The notes beneath the pieces were generated by a model. The model ran no database searches. It saw only the letters and a program-made list of their open reading frames with translations, and was not told the DNA's origin. The position numbers and the translations under genes are program-made. Shown here in pieces: positions 44,331 through 55,389 of a DNA stretch of 64,000 nucleotides (position 1 is its first letter; every line of letters starts with the position of its first letter). The DNA comes from Madurella fahalii. Lineage: Eukaryota; Ascomycota; Sordariomycetes; Sordariales. The stretch covers positions 1 to 64,000 of the forward strand of contig CM056876.1 in the NCBI GenBank assembly GCA_029876055.1, written 5' to 3'.

Positions 44331-45715
44331 CAGGATAAGGTATTGCGATGTGGAATGATCTTGCTCGAGCCAATGAAAAATGCGTAATCTATAACCAGCG
44401 ATGCTATAAAGTACATTGTGCCAGTGAATAAGTTCCCGGGGTAAGCATCCATGATGCATGAATGAGGTGCTCTTCCCCCCGCCCCGAGTACAGACGCCTC
44501 AACACCGAAAGCGAATAGCCGAGTTACGGTGGTCTCAATAATCATTGTGCATACCTTAACGGCACCAAATCCAGGTTGGATACGACTACCAGGCCACTGT
44601 GCTGCCGCGTAGCGACTTTCTTGTAGCACTAGGAGCAGAAGTGACTTGTTTGCTTAAACCAGCCGGCGCCCGGCAAGACAAGGCACGCAGGCATGGCAGA
44701 CACACAACAGGAAGCAGACAATGCCGCTAATGCTACGCGAGATGTCAACGCACCGCCTTAGCAACTGCGCCGGCCGCTGGCAGAAGGGGCAATCAATCAA
44801 TCGAGGAGAGTCGCCCGGTTGATGAAGCGGCGTGAATCCTGTAACACCGTGCTGCTGTGCCAGAGGTGGCTCGGGTAACAGCTTTTCTAAGCCCAAGCTT
44901 TCCGGGAGTTCCGTTGCCGGGACTGAGCCTCGGATGGTTGACCCGGGTGCATCTTCGGCTCACAGCCCCGATATTTCAGGACTCGGAGTGTAGGCCAACA
45001 GCACGGCATCTATCTTTGGCAGGTAGGTGGCAGCAGCGTCAGGTCCTCGTTGCATATTCACTACGTAAGGTATCGGTTCGGGAGTACGACTGACTCTGGT
45101 GGAAGGCCTGACATGGTCGAGCGTCATGCCCACGTAAAAACCCTATGGGCTCTGAACCGCGCCACCGCTCCTCGGCTTTGTATATCGCCAGCATTGGACT
45201 TGAACGGACCTCTGCAAGAACGCCAGAGCCGAATGTCATTTTCGAGTCCATAGTATTAATCCGTCGCCGCCGGATTCCGGGCAGGCAGTCCCGTCGTAGT
45301 ACAACTCAATCGCCCTCAGGCGACCTCAGCCCCCATAGCACCAGATTCAGTCATGAATCCTCAAATAACTGCTGTCAATGGGCCAGTTTCAGGGCGGGAG
45401 CGGCACCTTTGACCTTTGCAAAACGAAGCAGGTGCAGTTTTCTTATGCGTGTCCTGGAAATTCTGGAATACTGCGATAATAGCAGTCGATGCAGATTTGA
45501 TTGGTGGCCAGTGTGAGTGTCACACATCCGTGTTAAGTGGTATGATATCATAAGGTAATCGAATTCCACATGACACGGCGGATTTGTCTGCTCGCGGGCG
45601 ATGACGTCACCTGCGACAGCCCAAGTCGCAAATGTTCGTGTGAAATTCCAATCTTAATCCGCAGAAACACAAGGCTTACACTTACCGCAACATCATCAAG
45701 AGTACGTATAACATC
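44331..45715. other. Intergenic region
   Basis: Nothing beyond weak overlapping open frames. No domain, RNA gene or repeat was recognised. The last ~80 bases (CGCAGAAACACAAGGC...ACCGCAACATCATCAAG) look like the leader of the next gene. Confidence 0.45.
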
Positions 45716-46186
45716 ATGTCCGACATCATTGAAGCCATCAAGGACGCGCTCAACCCGAGCCGGCGTGAGCAAGCCACAGTCGAGACCTACGACGCCAACA
45801 CGCGGGGCCCTTATGCCCATCGAAACACCGCAGGAGACGGCCAGCCCGAACTCAGTGCCCCGAGCGAGGCACAGCACCCCGCCCGCGCGGAGCAAAACGA
45901 CCTCACCGGCGCCGGAGGATCCATCACAAGCCGGGCAGTGAAGATGGGTCGGAAGTCTGACGTGGAGACGCGCACGGCACCGGACGGGTCGCCGGCGCTC
46001 GCCAGCGATACGGGCTTCGGCGCGCCTGAAGGCACCTACGGCCCGCACAAGTCACGCGTCGCGAACGCACTGGATCCCCGCGTGGACTCGGACCGCGATG
46101 GTCGCCCAAGTCACGGGCTGAGCGATTACGGCGGCGTGGCTGCGAAGCCGGTGCACAAGGAGGGCGGCAAGTACGGACTGTCATAA
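45716..46186 (+). CDS. Small hydrophilic, probably disordered protein
   Basis: One exon, 156 aa, with a good start context (ATCATGTCCGAC). The N-terminus MSDIIEAIKDALNP could form an amphipathic helix. The rest is rich in Gly, Ala, Asp, Arg and Pro, with no hydrophobic core. VANALDPRVDSDRDGR is a motif I have seen in small stress-linked fungal proteins, but I cannot tie it to a named family. A role in protection during stress or spore formation would fit the composition, and is a guess. Coding is supported by frame length, GC-rich third positions and the plausible start. Confidence 0.75.
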   Translation: MSDIIEAIKDALNPSRREQATVETYDANTRGPYAHRNTAGDGQPELSAPSEAQHPARAEQNDLTGAGGSITSRAVKMGRKSDVETRTAPDGSPALASDTGFGAPEGTYGPHKSRVANALDPRVDSDRDGRPSHGLSDYGGVAAKPVHKEGGKYGLS

Positions 46187-46380
46187 TCTTAAGAGCTGGC
46201 CCAAATCTTGGTTCATGTACTTGATTGTGGGGATTGGGGATACGATGCTAGTAACGGGATGGGCAGCGGATGCATTCGAGGTCTCGATTTTGATATTGGG
46301 GTTTGGCGCTGGATTGCTATACGCTGTGGGATGGAAGAGCCCGCGAAACAAGAGTACCTATCAAATCCGGCACAACGCAA

Positions 46381-47002
46381 CTATACGCATGGGCCATCAT
46401 GGATAACCGTGTGCTTCGGCGCCTTGTTGCCCACGAACGGTATCTGTACCAGGATCGTTGGCTCGTCGCTCGGAAACTCGGTGAAATGCCCTGCAATGAT
46501 GCTAGCTGCCCTGATGTCCGCGGCAATGAGGACCGATGATTGAATAGTGCCGGGCATGATGTAGGCCACTTTGGGATCGGGCCGGCCCGCGTCACCGGAC
46601 AGACCGTCCTGGGCACAAACCGACGCGCTGACGGCATTGGCGACAGGTGCGGGTGATGTGATTCGAATAAGCCCATTCAAGATGATGGATAATCTGCATC
46701 GATTGAGCACGTTGACTTCTCTGCGCGTGGTAGAACAAATCTCACTGGACGTGCGGCGCCCAGGCTTCGCCGATGTGAGTACGCGGTTCGATTCGAGACC
46801 AGGTGGCCACAGTTGTGTTGCCAACGGCATAGTTTGCAGCCGACATGGCATCGGTTGGAACGGACGACAATTGCCAGCACTCGAGCACGGAATAGCCGTT
46901 TCGGGAGGACAAGGCGGTGATGTTCAGTGGCTGGGCGACCGTGTTCGCGACGGCCTCGCGGGCCGCAACGGATAGTAGAGTCAGAGCGCCGTGTAATCGC
47001 AT
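46381..47002 (-). CDS. Small secreted protein, conserved in ascomycetes, possibly cupin-like
   Basis: Two exons (47002-46746, 46693-46381) with a 52-nt intron (GTGAGA to GATGCAG), 570 nt, 189 aa. A short signal peptide-like start (MRLHGALTLLSVAA) precedes ITALSSRNGYSVLECWQL, GNTTVATWS, RTHIGEAWAPHVQ, then GLIRITSPAP, VAYIMPGTIQSSVLIAAD, GHFTEFPSDEPTILVQIPF and a C-terminal HDGPC. I recall this pattern as a recurring family of secreted fungal proteins with a cupin-like beta-barrel; the fold assignment is uncertain. The His/Glu residues in GHFTEFP could bind metal. Biochemical role unknown. A TATA box lies about 60 bp upstream. Confidence 0.8.
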
Positions 47003-47061
47003 GGTGGTGACGGACGGATTGATAACAAGAGACATGAAATCGAAGGGGATGAAGCTAGCAG

Positions 47062-47070
47062 TATTTATAG
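47062..47070 (-). promoter_or_regulatory. TATA box of the small secreted protein gene
   Basis: CTATAAATA on the minus strand, about 60 bp before the ATG at 47002. An ATG further upstream (47086) lies before this box and would not be in the transcript, which supports the chosen start. Confidence 0.55.
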
Positions 47071-47358
47071 ACGTGCATCTGTCCATGCAGCCACGTTGAC
47101 GGCGTCACAGCCATTCGGACGTCCGTAGCACACCGCTCCAACCACGGTAAATACCTTTCAGAATGCTACCATCCGAGCCCATGTGAGAGGAAAAGGAACC
47201 ATCGCAATATCTCGCATAGAGAGAATCTCTCAGAGGACGCGTGCCTCATGCGGAGTCTATCGCCTTGCGCCATATGGTCATGGAAGGTCTTGCACATTGA
47301 GATATCATTGTTCAAGAAGTTCTTTGTAAGTACGCCTCTAACAAGGGTGTACCAGCAT

Positions 47359-47444
47359 GGTCCGCTGGCGTAATGGCAGCGCGTCTGACTACGATCTAGC
47401 ATCGAGCAATCAGGAGGTTCCAGGTTCGACCCCTGGGCGGATCG
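47359..47444 (+). tRNA. tRNA-Arg (ACG), with a 14-nt intron
   Basis: A full cloverleaf can be drawn. The acceptor GGTCCGC pairs with GCGGATC with one G-U. The D arm is GCGTAATGGCAGCGC. The anticodon stem is TCTGA/TCAGG with loop CT-ACG-A...A. The T arm is CCAGG-TTCGACC-CCTGG. The anticodon ACG is at 47391-47393. An intron (47395-47408, TCTAGCATCGAGCA) sits at the canonical place one base after the anticodon. The discriminator base is G. A run of six T at 47445-47450 is the Pol III terminator. CGTCTGACTACG and GGTTCGA are shared with eukaryotic tRNA-Arg(ACG). Confidence 0.95.
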
Positions 47445-48349
47445 TTTTTTGGCAGCCCGTACGTACTCTTCCCATTCCGTTCCCCCCCCTTTTTTATTTT
47501 TTATTTTATTTTTCCATAAGGTGGATACAGGTTTCTCACCGTTTCCACGCACCATATCCTCCACCAATACCCGTTCTCCGGAGCCGGGTCGGACCACATG
47601 TCGACAACGAGTAACAAGGGAGAGAGTGTCGAACGTCCTGAAAAACGGGCAAACCTGCGCGCTAATGACGCATTCCCATTCTTGGCGTTTCCGTGTGGCC
47701 TGCGTAGGACTATTCCGGAGCCCTTGGCTCGGATTTGGAATTGTGGTTGCTTTGGGTGTCTAAACCTGATGCGAAAGCTGGCTTGTCAGTCTCCTATGGC
47801 GGTACCTAGGCTGGCTACTAGTAATGCGATAAAGGGCGCCTAGGGACAAGCGTTTTCTCCCTAGGGAATTATCGTAACTTCGAGATGTTTTTGTGTATGG
47901 AACTCCTTCTGCGCATAGCCTAGCGAGCAGAAAAAATCTCTGTCTCATGTCTGGCTATTATATCGCGGATATCCAAGACTGTTCCACCAACCAACGTCCC
48001 GTGTCGGTAAGCCCTCGCGCCTTGCGATCCCGGGGCTGTGCTGAACTCTGGAGATTTCACTACTATTCCAAGTATTCAGCCTGAGTGGTGGCACCATCAA
48101 CTATGAGAAGCGGTTGCGATTGTTGGCCAAGGCGCGCTCTCCTCCACGAGCGCGGGACGCTGCAGGACGGGATGCTCCGGCATCTGTAAGCCGAGTTAAA
48201 TGCTGCATTTAAGTCGCGCGACACAAGATGGCTTAACGATGCGTCTTGTAGAATACACGTCTGCTATTATCCCGGCTGGTGTTGGGTGTGGTCTGTTCAA
48301 GTACACGGTCGGGGATGGACGCTCAACGTAGGCAGCTGATATCGCCGCG
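47445..48349. other. Intergenic region
   Basis: Starts with the T-run terminator of the tRNA and a CCCCCTTTTTTATTTTTTATTTTATTTTT tract. No gene is seen before the decayed O-methyltransferase. Confidence 0.5.
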
Positions 48350-49455
48350 CCTGTGGAGATGATCCAATTGAATTTGAGTTGACAAATACAGACTTGAACG
48401 GCTGACAGTAACACCATAACTCTCGGGTCTGAATCCTGGGTCTTAGCAAGGATCCTACGCCATCTAGCTGCTCTGCGACTTGTTGTGGTAATCGGGCTTG
48501 ACGAGTCACAGCCGACCAACCTTTAGAAGCAACTCGCTTTACCCATTATCGGACGGCTACATTATCGCGTATGACGCCTACAATGTTGGCGGATTTTAGC
48601 ACTCTGATGATGTACTAAAATCAGGTGCCGGGCGTCGGCCTGACCAACAAGCCCGCATATCTCGGGAGCCATGGATACTACCCGTTCACGTACGCGTCAG
48701 CTCCTTCATTGATGATGACGGCACACAAGTCGACGCTCTGCTGATGGGATTACATGTACCAATTCCCGGCATGGCCGAGGCCTTTGGCAACCACATGGCT
48801 AGCTCCCTGAAGGGCGTTACGAGATGGATGGACCCGTGTTTCTATCCCGTGTAGGAGCGTCTTGTGGACGGGCCAGATCGGGGCTCCCAGGCCGTGTTCT
48901 TGGTGGGAATATCGGTAGCACCGGGTAAGACCTACCCGACTTTCTCGCTAAGTACAACGACTAGTGTTGCAGGATTTGCCGAGAGTGATCAAAGGTGTTA
49001 CGCGGACTGGATTCCAGAACTGAGAGTGTGTGGGGTACGACGCTTCTTGACGAGCAGCCCGTTAAACGTAATGACTTAGGGGGACTAGCAGCTAACATGG
49101 TTGCCCGCACCTCGGAAGCCCGGACCTATTATCTTCAGTGCCCTCCACGCTGGCCGGGTTATCGACAAGCATGGAGACCCTCGCTCGCGTCGAGGAGGCC
49201 GTGCGTCCGGGATACAGCATGCTCCTCGCTGAGAACATGATTCCCAATATGGCCGCTGGCTAGGCGGTAACGCTGCCCAATATGGCCATGTTCCTGTTCG
49301 CCGATGCAAAGGGACGCGCTGGGCGGGGCTGGCATCGTCTCGTCGACTGAACGGCGGGCCTTAAGAGCTGCAACATCTGGAGTGTTGCCAAGGGGTGGGA
49401 GAGCTTCATCGAACACGAGCTGGGTGTTCAAATTGTCCAATCTGTCGATCTATAA
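48350..49455 (+). pseudogene. Fungal O-methyltransferase (SAM-dependent, family 2), decayed
   Basis: Pieces of a typical secondary-metabolite O-methyltransferase appear in order but in different frames. They are the winged-helix part (ARILRHLAAL, then PTNL and LALPIIG at about 48430-48570), the middle (MAEAFGNHMASSLKG, TRWMDPCFYPV, ERLVDGP...AVFLV at 48767-48910), the end of the SAM fold (RPGYSMLLAENMIPNMA at 49200-49258) and the C-terminus (AGLKSCNIWSVAKGWESFIE to 49455). In-frame stops occur at 48524, 48852, 49261 and 49348, and at least two frameshifts separate the pieces. The SAM-binding glycine motif after AVFLV is no longer readable. The gene is dead. It may be a remnant of another metabolite cluster. 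Confidence 0.82.
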
Positions 49456-50668
49456 TTAAAAGTGAATCAGGTTTCCAACGACAGTGGGTACGAGAGGAGA
49501 AGTGGCCCAGGCGGCGAAGCCAGTTCAAAGCGGGTTGTCCTGTTTATCAGTACCCTTTCAGCTTCGGGATCGCCGGAGTGTCGGGTGCGGGATCCAAGCG
49601 CTTTGAAACACTAAACGCGTCAATAGCAAAGTTGACGCAATCCAATTTGCACTCAACATATCATTCTGCCCGAGATAAGGGTGGCAAAACCCCGGACCTG
49701 TCCGTGTTCTTCCTGCCCATGTCGGGAGCGTGCTTTGCCAGAGGACGTGGCAGGAAGGATGCGGCCTATCGAGGTCGTGCGGTAGGATGTTGCATGGCGC
49801 GGGCTTCGGCGTGGCGCCAGACCTATCGCTATGGCCCTCCCATCGTTGGGAATACCTGGGCACAAGCAATTGGGCCCCTAGTAATACATTCACCACCACG
49901 AGGTCATGGGGAATTCTTCGACCTGCTGCTGCTGTAAAACTTACGCTGCAGCAGGCGAGAGCGATCGAGGCTAATCACCATCCGAAGCTTTTGCCGCCTA
50001 TGGCTCCGGTGGTCACAGTGTACCCCGTGTACCCTCAACGGGCTTTAACGGGCCTTAACGGGCCCGCCGTAGGTGCAGGTCCCGATTTCGTTGAGCTCGA
50101 TGAGCTGTGATGGTTCGCACAGGTTTCCCTCGTCTCGGCCGACCTATTCTATGAGCTGCTTGCCAGGCTGCTAATTATGGTTCTGTTTCATCGTCGGTTA
50201 ATAACTTGCTGGCCGGCTACCTTCCCCTGTGTTTATGCACGCGTTAATTAATCCCCCATCTCAGGGAAGCCCAACCCGCTCTCCGAAGGGTTCCCCTAGT
50301 GGTTGCGTGGTGACAGGTGGCCCTGACTCCCCGATGAATTCAGTTATCTCACGGGGCTCGGGGTGCTCTGAATGGCGCACAGGCGGCCTCGATGTTGCAT
50401 GCAACCGTATTATGCGCTTCATTCGGTTATGAGGTTACATCGAGAGTTGGGTTGTTGGATGGCCTATGTTGAGGTCTCCGGACTGCGAGAACGCATTAGG
50501 TGAAACGCCAGCTGTCAGAGTTGTTGCCGGCTGAGATCAAATGACTCTTGGCCTCATTCACCAATTCGCGACACGTCACCGGATCGAGATTTCAACATCA
50601 CGAGCCCCAAAACCGTGCCTATAAATGCAACCCCGAAGCTACTGCATCGGATACAGGAGCTCAAGAAA
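49456..50668. other. Intergenic region
   Basis: No supported gene. GGGCTTTAACGGGCCTTAACGGG near 50040 is a short tandem repeat. A CTATAAATG box at about 50618, some 50 bp before the chosen ATG of the next gene, is a probable TATA element. Confidence 0.45.
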
Positions 50669-52399
50669 ATGGCAACGGCTCTAGGGAACGCCTCGGAGTG
50701 GAAGAAGCGTTCCATCGCCTCGTCGTTCGTCTTCAAATTTGACAACGCGGGCGTGGGGGGGCCGCGCGTTGCGCTGTTTCGCCGCAGCGCCAATGTTTCG
50801 ACGTATCAGTAGGTTTGTCCGGCGCTAGTCCGCCTGCGATTTGAGGTCTGGAACGGGAGCGGTTGGTGGCGTGGATGACGATACTGGAGCTACCGGCAAA
50901 TCGGACATTGAATCCTAACGTCGACTAGACATCGCCTTGCACCGATATCTGGCACCATCGACCCTTCGGACCCATCTCCCCTCGATGCGGCGTGGCGTGA
51001 GATATACGAAGAAACCACTCTGACACCCGCGTCCCTCGCGCTGCAGCGACAGGGGAAGAGCTATACGTTCCGCGACGCATCCGTCGGGCGAGAGTGGACC
51101 GTCTTCCCTTTCATGTTCCGGCTCAGGGCCCCGGGATACGAGCAGCAAATTCACCTCGACTGGGAGCACGAGGAATGGGGCTGGTACGACCCTGGTGCGG
51201 TAATCAAGGATGCAGACGCCATGGGCGCTGTGCCGCGGTTGGCGGAGAGTCTCCGGCGCGTGTGGTTCGAGGCGGATATCGGGATGGCAGCCAGCAAGGT
51301 GCTCTCTGCGGGGCTCGATGTTCTGGCGCACGACCACGAGAGTGGCGCGCGGCAGTTGGCGGGCGTGGCGCTGCAGACGCTGCGGGATGTGGTTGTCGCG
51401 CTTGATGCCCCAGGTGACGGGTCTATGGATGAATGGTGGACCAGGGTTCGCTTCGTGGCCTGGCATCTTTGGAAGAATGGCAGGGAGAGCATGGGTGCCG
51501 CCATAATGAGCACGCTGCTTGCCGCGCTAGCGGGGATAGAGAAGGCGGTACAGCAATCCCAACCGCAGCTGACCTCATGGCAGGGTACCGTCCTCGGTGA
51601 GCTGGACGCGCGCATTGCGGCGCGGCAGGAATCGGCCAAGCTCGTATCTCGCGTCTTCTCTACCTATCTCGAAAGGACCTTCCCATCTAAACTCGCTTCT
51701 CACGAGCCAATCTCTATCTTGACTCTGTCTGAAAGCTCATCGATCCGCCAGGGACTGCGATATGCAGCTCAGGAGTCCGGTTTTGTGCTTGACCTACGAA
51801 TCCTCGAGTCTCGCCCGCTGTACGAGGGCGTGTCGCTTGCCGGTTCTGTAGCCGACGACCTCTCAACGGCGGCCCCCCCTTCCTCAACATCACCGCATAG
51901 AATTACTCTCTACTCTGATGCATCCGCGGCCCTAGCCGCTGCGGGCATTGATGCTGTCGTCATTGGCGCCGACCGCATCGCCGCGTCCGGTGCGGTCAGT
52001 AACAAGACTGGCTCGCTGCCAGCTGTGCTCAGCACCAAACACGCTTGCCCAACGGCCAAGGTCATTGTCCTGGGTGAGTCGGACAAGGTAGCACCGCCGG
52101 GCCCGCCCGAGGACCACGTGGTCGAGGACAACGATCCCTCGCAGATCAGCCGTGCCTGGCAAGGCGAATACAATGGGTCACGAGTCCGCAGCGCGGCCGC
52201 GGCTTTCCGGGGTGTAGGTCTAACTGGGACGGGGATTGGCAGAGTCGCGGTCGAGATCCGCAACGTGTTCTTTGAGTGGGTTCCTCCCAGTCTCATCGAT
52301 GTGTATGTCACCGAGTCCGGCGAGTGGACGGCACGCGAAATAGAGCAGCACTCGGGGAAACTGGAGGGGGAGGAGAAGCGGTTGTTTGGGGCTCTGTAG
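50669..52399 (+). CDS. Nudix-like / eIF2B-like (IF-2B family) fusion protein
   Basis: Two exons (50669-50808, 50929-52399), 1,611 nt, 536 aa. The N-terminal ~180 residues form a Nudix-like domain (SSFVFKFDNAGVGGPRVALFRRS, LAPISGTIDP, WREIYEETTLTP, WYDPGAV). The Nudix box keeps REIYEE but has changed Gly/Glu positions, so hydrolysis may be weak or lost. Residues ~200-536 match the eIF2B alpha/beta/delta and methylthioribose-phosphate isomerase superfamily: TSWQGTVLGEL, ISILTLSESSSIRQGL, RILESRPLYEG, VVIGADRIAASGAVSNKTGSL, with the Asp and Asn-Lys that act in the isomerase branch kept. Cytosolic. It could act on a phosphosugar or nucleotide; the fused domains suggest one pathway. The 120-nt intron starts GTAGGT and ends CGACTAG. 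Converges with the regulator gene, 95 bp apart. Confidence 0.85.
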
Positions 52400-52494
52400 T
52401 CTTCACGCTCTACACCGCTGCCATTGCGAAAACAATCTGCGCTGGTATCTAAGCTTTGCAACAAATCGATGGACGCCGTCCCAAACCTGCCCAA

Positions 52495-55050
52495 CTAAGA
52501 AAGAAAAGTATTATAAAACTGCATGTCATCGGCTTTCCACCAACACGAGAGAGTCTGATAGATTGCCGCAGCCCTCTGATAGAGCGTATCACCGTGCGCT
52601 TGTCCCGGCGATTGGGGGACCCCAGGAGCGGCAACCGCATCGTTGCTGTGCTCGCTCATGGCGCGCGCCGCAGTCGTCTCATCCGGCAACAATTCGCGCA
52701 GGGCTCCGTCGTTCGACAAGAGGATCTGCTTGGTGCCCGGATCATGGATGGGGCTCCGTAGCTGGTGGACGAGATACTGCAGGTCCCTCAGGACGCGTGC
52801 GCAGTCCTTTGCGTATTCGCTGCCCGTCTCGGCCTCGCCCTCAAAGACCTCGGTGGCCCATCCAATGTCGTCCAAGTCCCGGGTCCGGAGGTTCACAAAG
52901 ACGATCTGGTGCATCGTGAGGACGACGGCGGCGTTGAAGATATTGTGCAGGTCTGGCAGCAACAACTTCTGGCGCGGACTGTGCAGACGCATCAGTCGCC
53001 CGAGGCGAAGGTTGCGACGTGCCGCATCGCTGCACGCGCGGATGGGCTCGATCTGTGGGTGGACTTCGATGTCAAAGGGTTGGTTGATGCAGATGATGCT
53101 GGCGACGGCTTTCCAGACCGCCATGAGCATCGCCGGCCGGACTGACAAAATCACGAGCTATTCTCTGCGGTCAGCTGGGTCTTCTGCAAAACCGTTCCTC
53201 GCGGGAATCACCTGGTTGTAGCTCATGTGTAGAGACCAACAGGCCCGATCCTGTCCGAAGCCGCCGGCCCGGCCGAGCAAGCCTGCAGGATCATGACCAA
53301 ATTGCACCTGGCTGAAGGGGTCGGCCGGGAAGAGGTCCACCAGGTCGTCCGGCAGGCGGAGAGATGGGGGCAAGCTGGCGTGCCACCTCTCGAGTAGTCG
53401 CAGGGCTCTGTCGACACGGGCGGTTGCCTTGGCGGGGAGATCCGGCTGCCCGCCAGCACGGTAGCTGCTGTAGACGACGTAGTCGGAGATTCTGCACAAC
53501 TCGACGTGCGCCCGGAGGCCAGCCGGGGAGGGGAGCCCGCTTGGGCATAGTCAGCAGACGGGCGTCGCGGGCGGGGGCGCGGGTACTTACGGGCATTCCC
53601 TGGGCAGCGGCAGCGTGATGGCGTCGTCTGGGATCGTGGGCGGCCTGCCCATGACGCAACCTAACCACCTTATGATCGTCAGCAGGGATACCGCCCAGCG
53701 CGGCCCGAACGGGCTTACCTGTCAAGGACGTAAACCGTCCAGAACGTTCTTACGGCCGCCTCGTCGCCCGACCATCCTTTGTGGATGCCGTGCATGACAC
53801 TGACGGTCATGGCATTGCTGATAGAGATGTATGCTGCGTCTCTCCGGTTGTTCTCGATCAGGTACAGAGCAGTCAGGGCCAGCACTGCGATGTCGTCGAT
53901 GGTGTAAGTGGTGCGATCCAGCAGGTTGCCCAGTAGCGCGCGCGACTTTGCAAAGTAGTCTTCGCCCAGCTGGCCGTCGACGGCAGAGCCGGGTTCCCGG
54001 AGGCTCAGCAGACGGGCGAAAGCAAAGGCTGCGTGATACAAGGCCAGAGGGCGGTGGTGTGGGCCGGGCAGCACCAGGCCATCGGGCCCCTGCACTCCCG
54101 GTGACGACGCGAGGGCGCTGATGGTATGCAGGTCCTTGAATGGCCAAAAGAGGACGCCACCGCTCGGAAAGGCGCCGCCGCCGTCCTGGATGAAGTAGCG
54201 GACCTGCGACAAGGCAACCACGACGTCGGCCTCGGGCGGCAACGCGAGCGGGTCGACCGCCGGGGGCAACGACAGGGGACGGGAGTCGTGCGTCTGATAG
54301 CGCCCGACGGATCCGAGGAAGGCGGCACCCGCGGGCGTGTCCCCGGCGTCGCGGTCGAGCACCCGGGCCAGCGGCGTCGCCGTCGCAATCAGCTCCTTCA
54401 GCGTGTCGAGGAAGGTCGCCCCGGACGTCTCACCGAGGTAGCGTGAGGTACCGGCCGGGTCGGCGAGCATCCTACCATCGATACCACCCGGGCTGAAGGC
54501 CGAGTGCGCGTCGCCATCCAGGGACAGGGTCTCGGCGGTCTCGGCGCGTGACGACGCCGAAGTCGAGCCGACCCGATGCCGCACATCCAAAAGGCGGTCG
54601 GCCGGCTCCGCCGCGGCCAGCTGGCGCTCCAGCTGGCGCTCCAGCGACGCGCAACGACGCCGAAGCGCTTCCAGATCGGCTCTGGGAATCGTCACCTTCT
54701 CGACGGGCTCCGGGTACAGGCACTCGCGCTGGGCGCTGGTGCATTGGCGGCAGGGCCGCTCGCCGCTGCACTTGATGCGCCGCACATTGCAGCTATTGCA
54801 GCTGTTTGACCGTGGCAGAGCGCGTCAGAGCAAAGCACCTCTCCAAGCTTGGTTTGGTCTACGACGGAGGCGAGACGGGAGGACGCGAAGGGGGGAAGGA
54901 CACGATTCACACTCACGCGGTGGCCACACGCTTCCGCTCGTCGGGTGCAACCTTCTTCCGACGGGGATTGACCGGCAGGCGGTGCAGCGGCGACGGTGTG
55001 GAAGATGATGAGACGTCGGGATTGGCAGATTGATTCGCTAATTTCGGCAT
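52495..55050 (-). CDS. Zn2Cys6 transcription factor with fungal-specific middle domain
   Basis: Five exons (55050-54917, 54801-53719, 53668-53591, 53539-53212, 53157-52495), 2,286 nt, 761 aa. Residues ~43-75 hold a complete binuclear zinc cluster with spacing CX2CX6CX5CX2CX6C (ACNSCNVRRIKC...CRQCTSAQREC), split by the first intron right before the first Cys. A coiled-coil-like linker follows (LEALRRRCASLERQLERQLAAA). The fungal-specific domain covers ~260-560: ALYHAAFAFARL, TIDDIAVLALTALYLIENNRRDAAY, FWTVYVLDRWLGCVMGRPPTIPD, LCRISDYVVYSSYR, MSYNQLVILSVRP. Nuclear DNA-binding activator or repressor. Its target is unknown; it stands next to a dead MFS gene and is 20 kb from the polyketide cluster, so no regulatory link can be claimed. 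Confidence 0.92.
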
Positions 55051-55389
55051 GTTCTCGCATCGAGTCGCTGGAAAAAGTCGACGGTGCGGTGGTGTCGCGG
55101 CAGACGAGCTAAGCTTTCGGTGTCTGTACCCGTTGTGGAGGAAGGAACGGGTCGAGGTCGAGTTTCTGGGAGGGGGATTGAGGTGGTGGGGCCATCGGCA
55201 AGACAACCCTCATCTCATCATCCCTGCGCCCATGCGCCCGACCGTCTCGTTCACGCCCGCTACCTGACAGGCAACCGTCGCGGGGTGGGGGCGCCGCTGG
55301 CCACCCCAGCACCACCAATCTCACCGACGGATTGCGGGAAATGACAACCCCCAATGAAATTACACTTGGCACGGCATCTACAGGCCGTA
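55051..55389. other. Intergenic region upstream of the regulator
   Basis: Short spacer, presumed promoter of the Zn2Cys6 gene. No specific site recognised. Confidence 0.4.

Noticed and set aside
49395..50110. Open frames of 126-180 codons right of the O-methyltransferase relic
   Set aside because: No domain or splice pattern, biased low-complexity translation, and competing frames on both strands.
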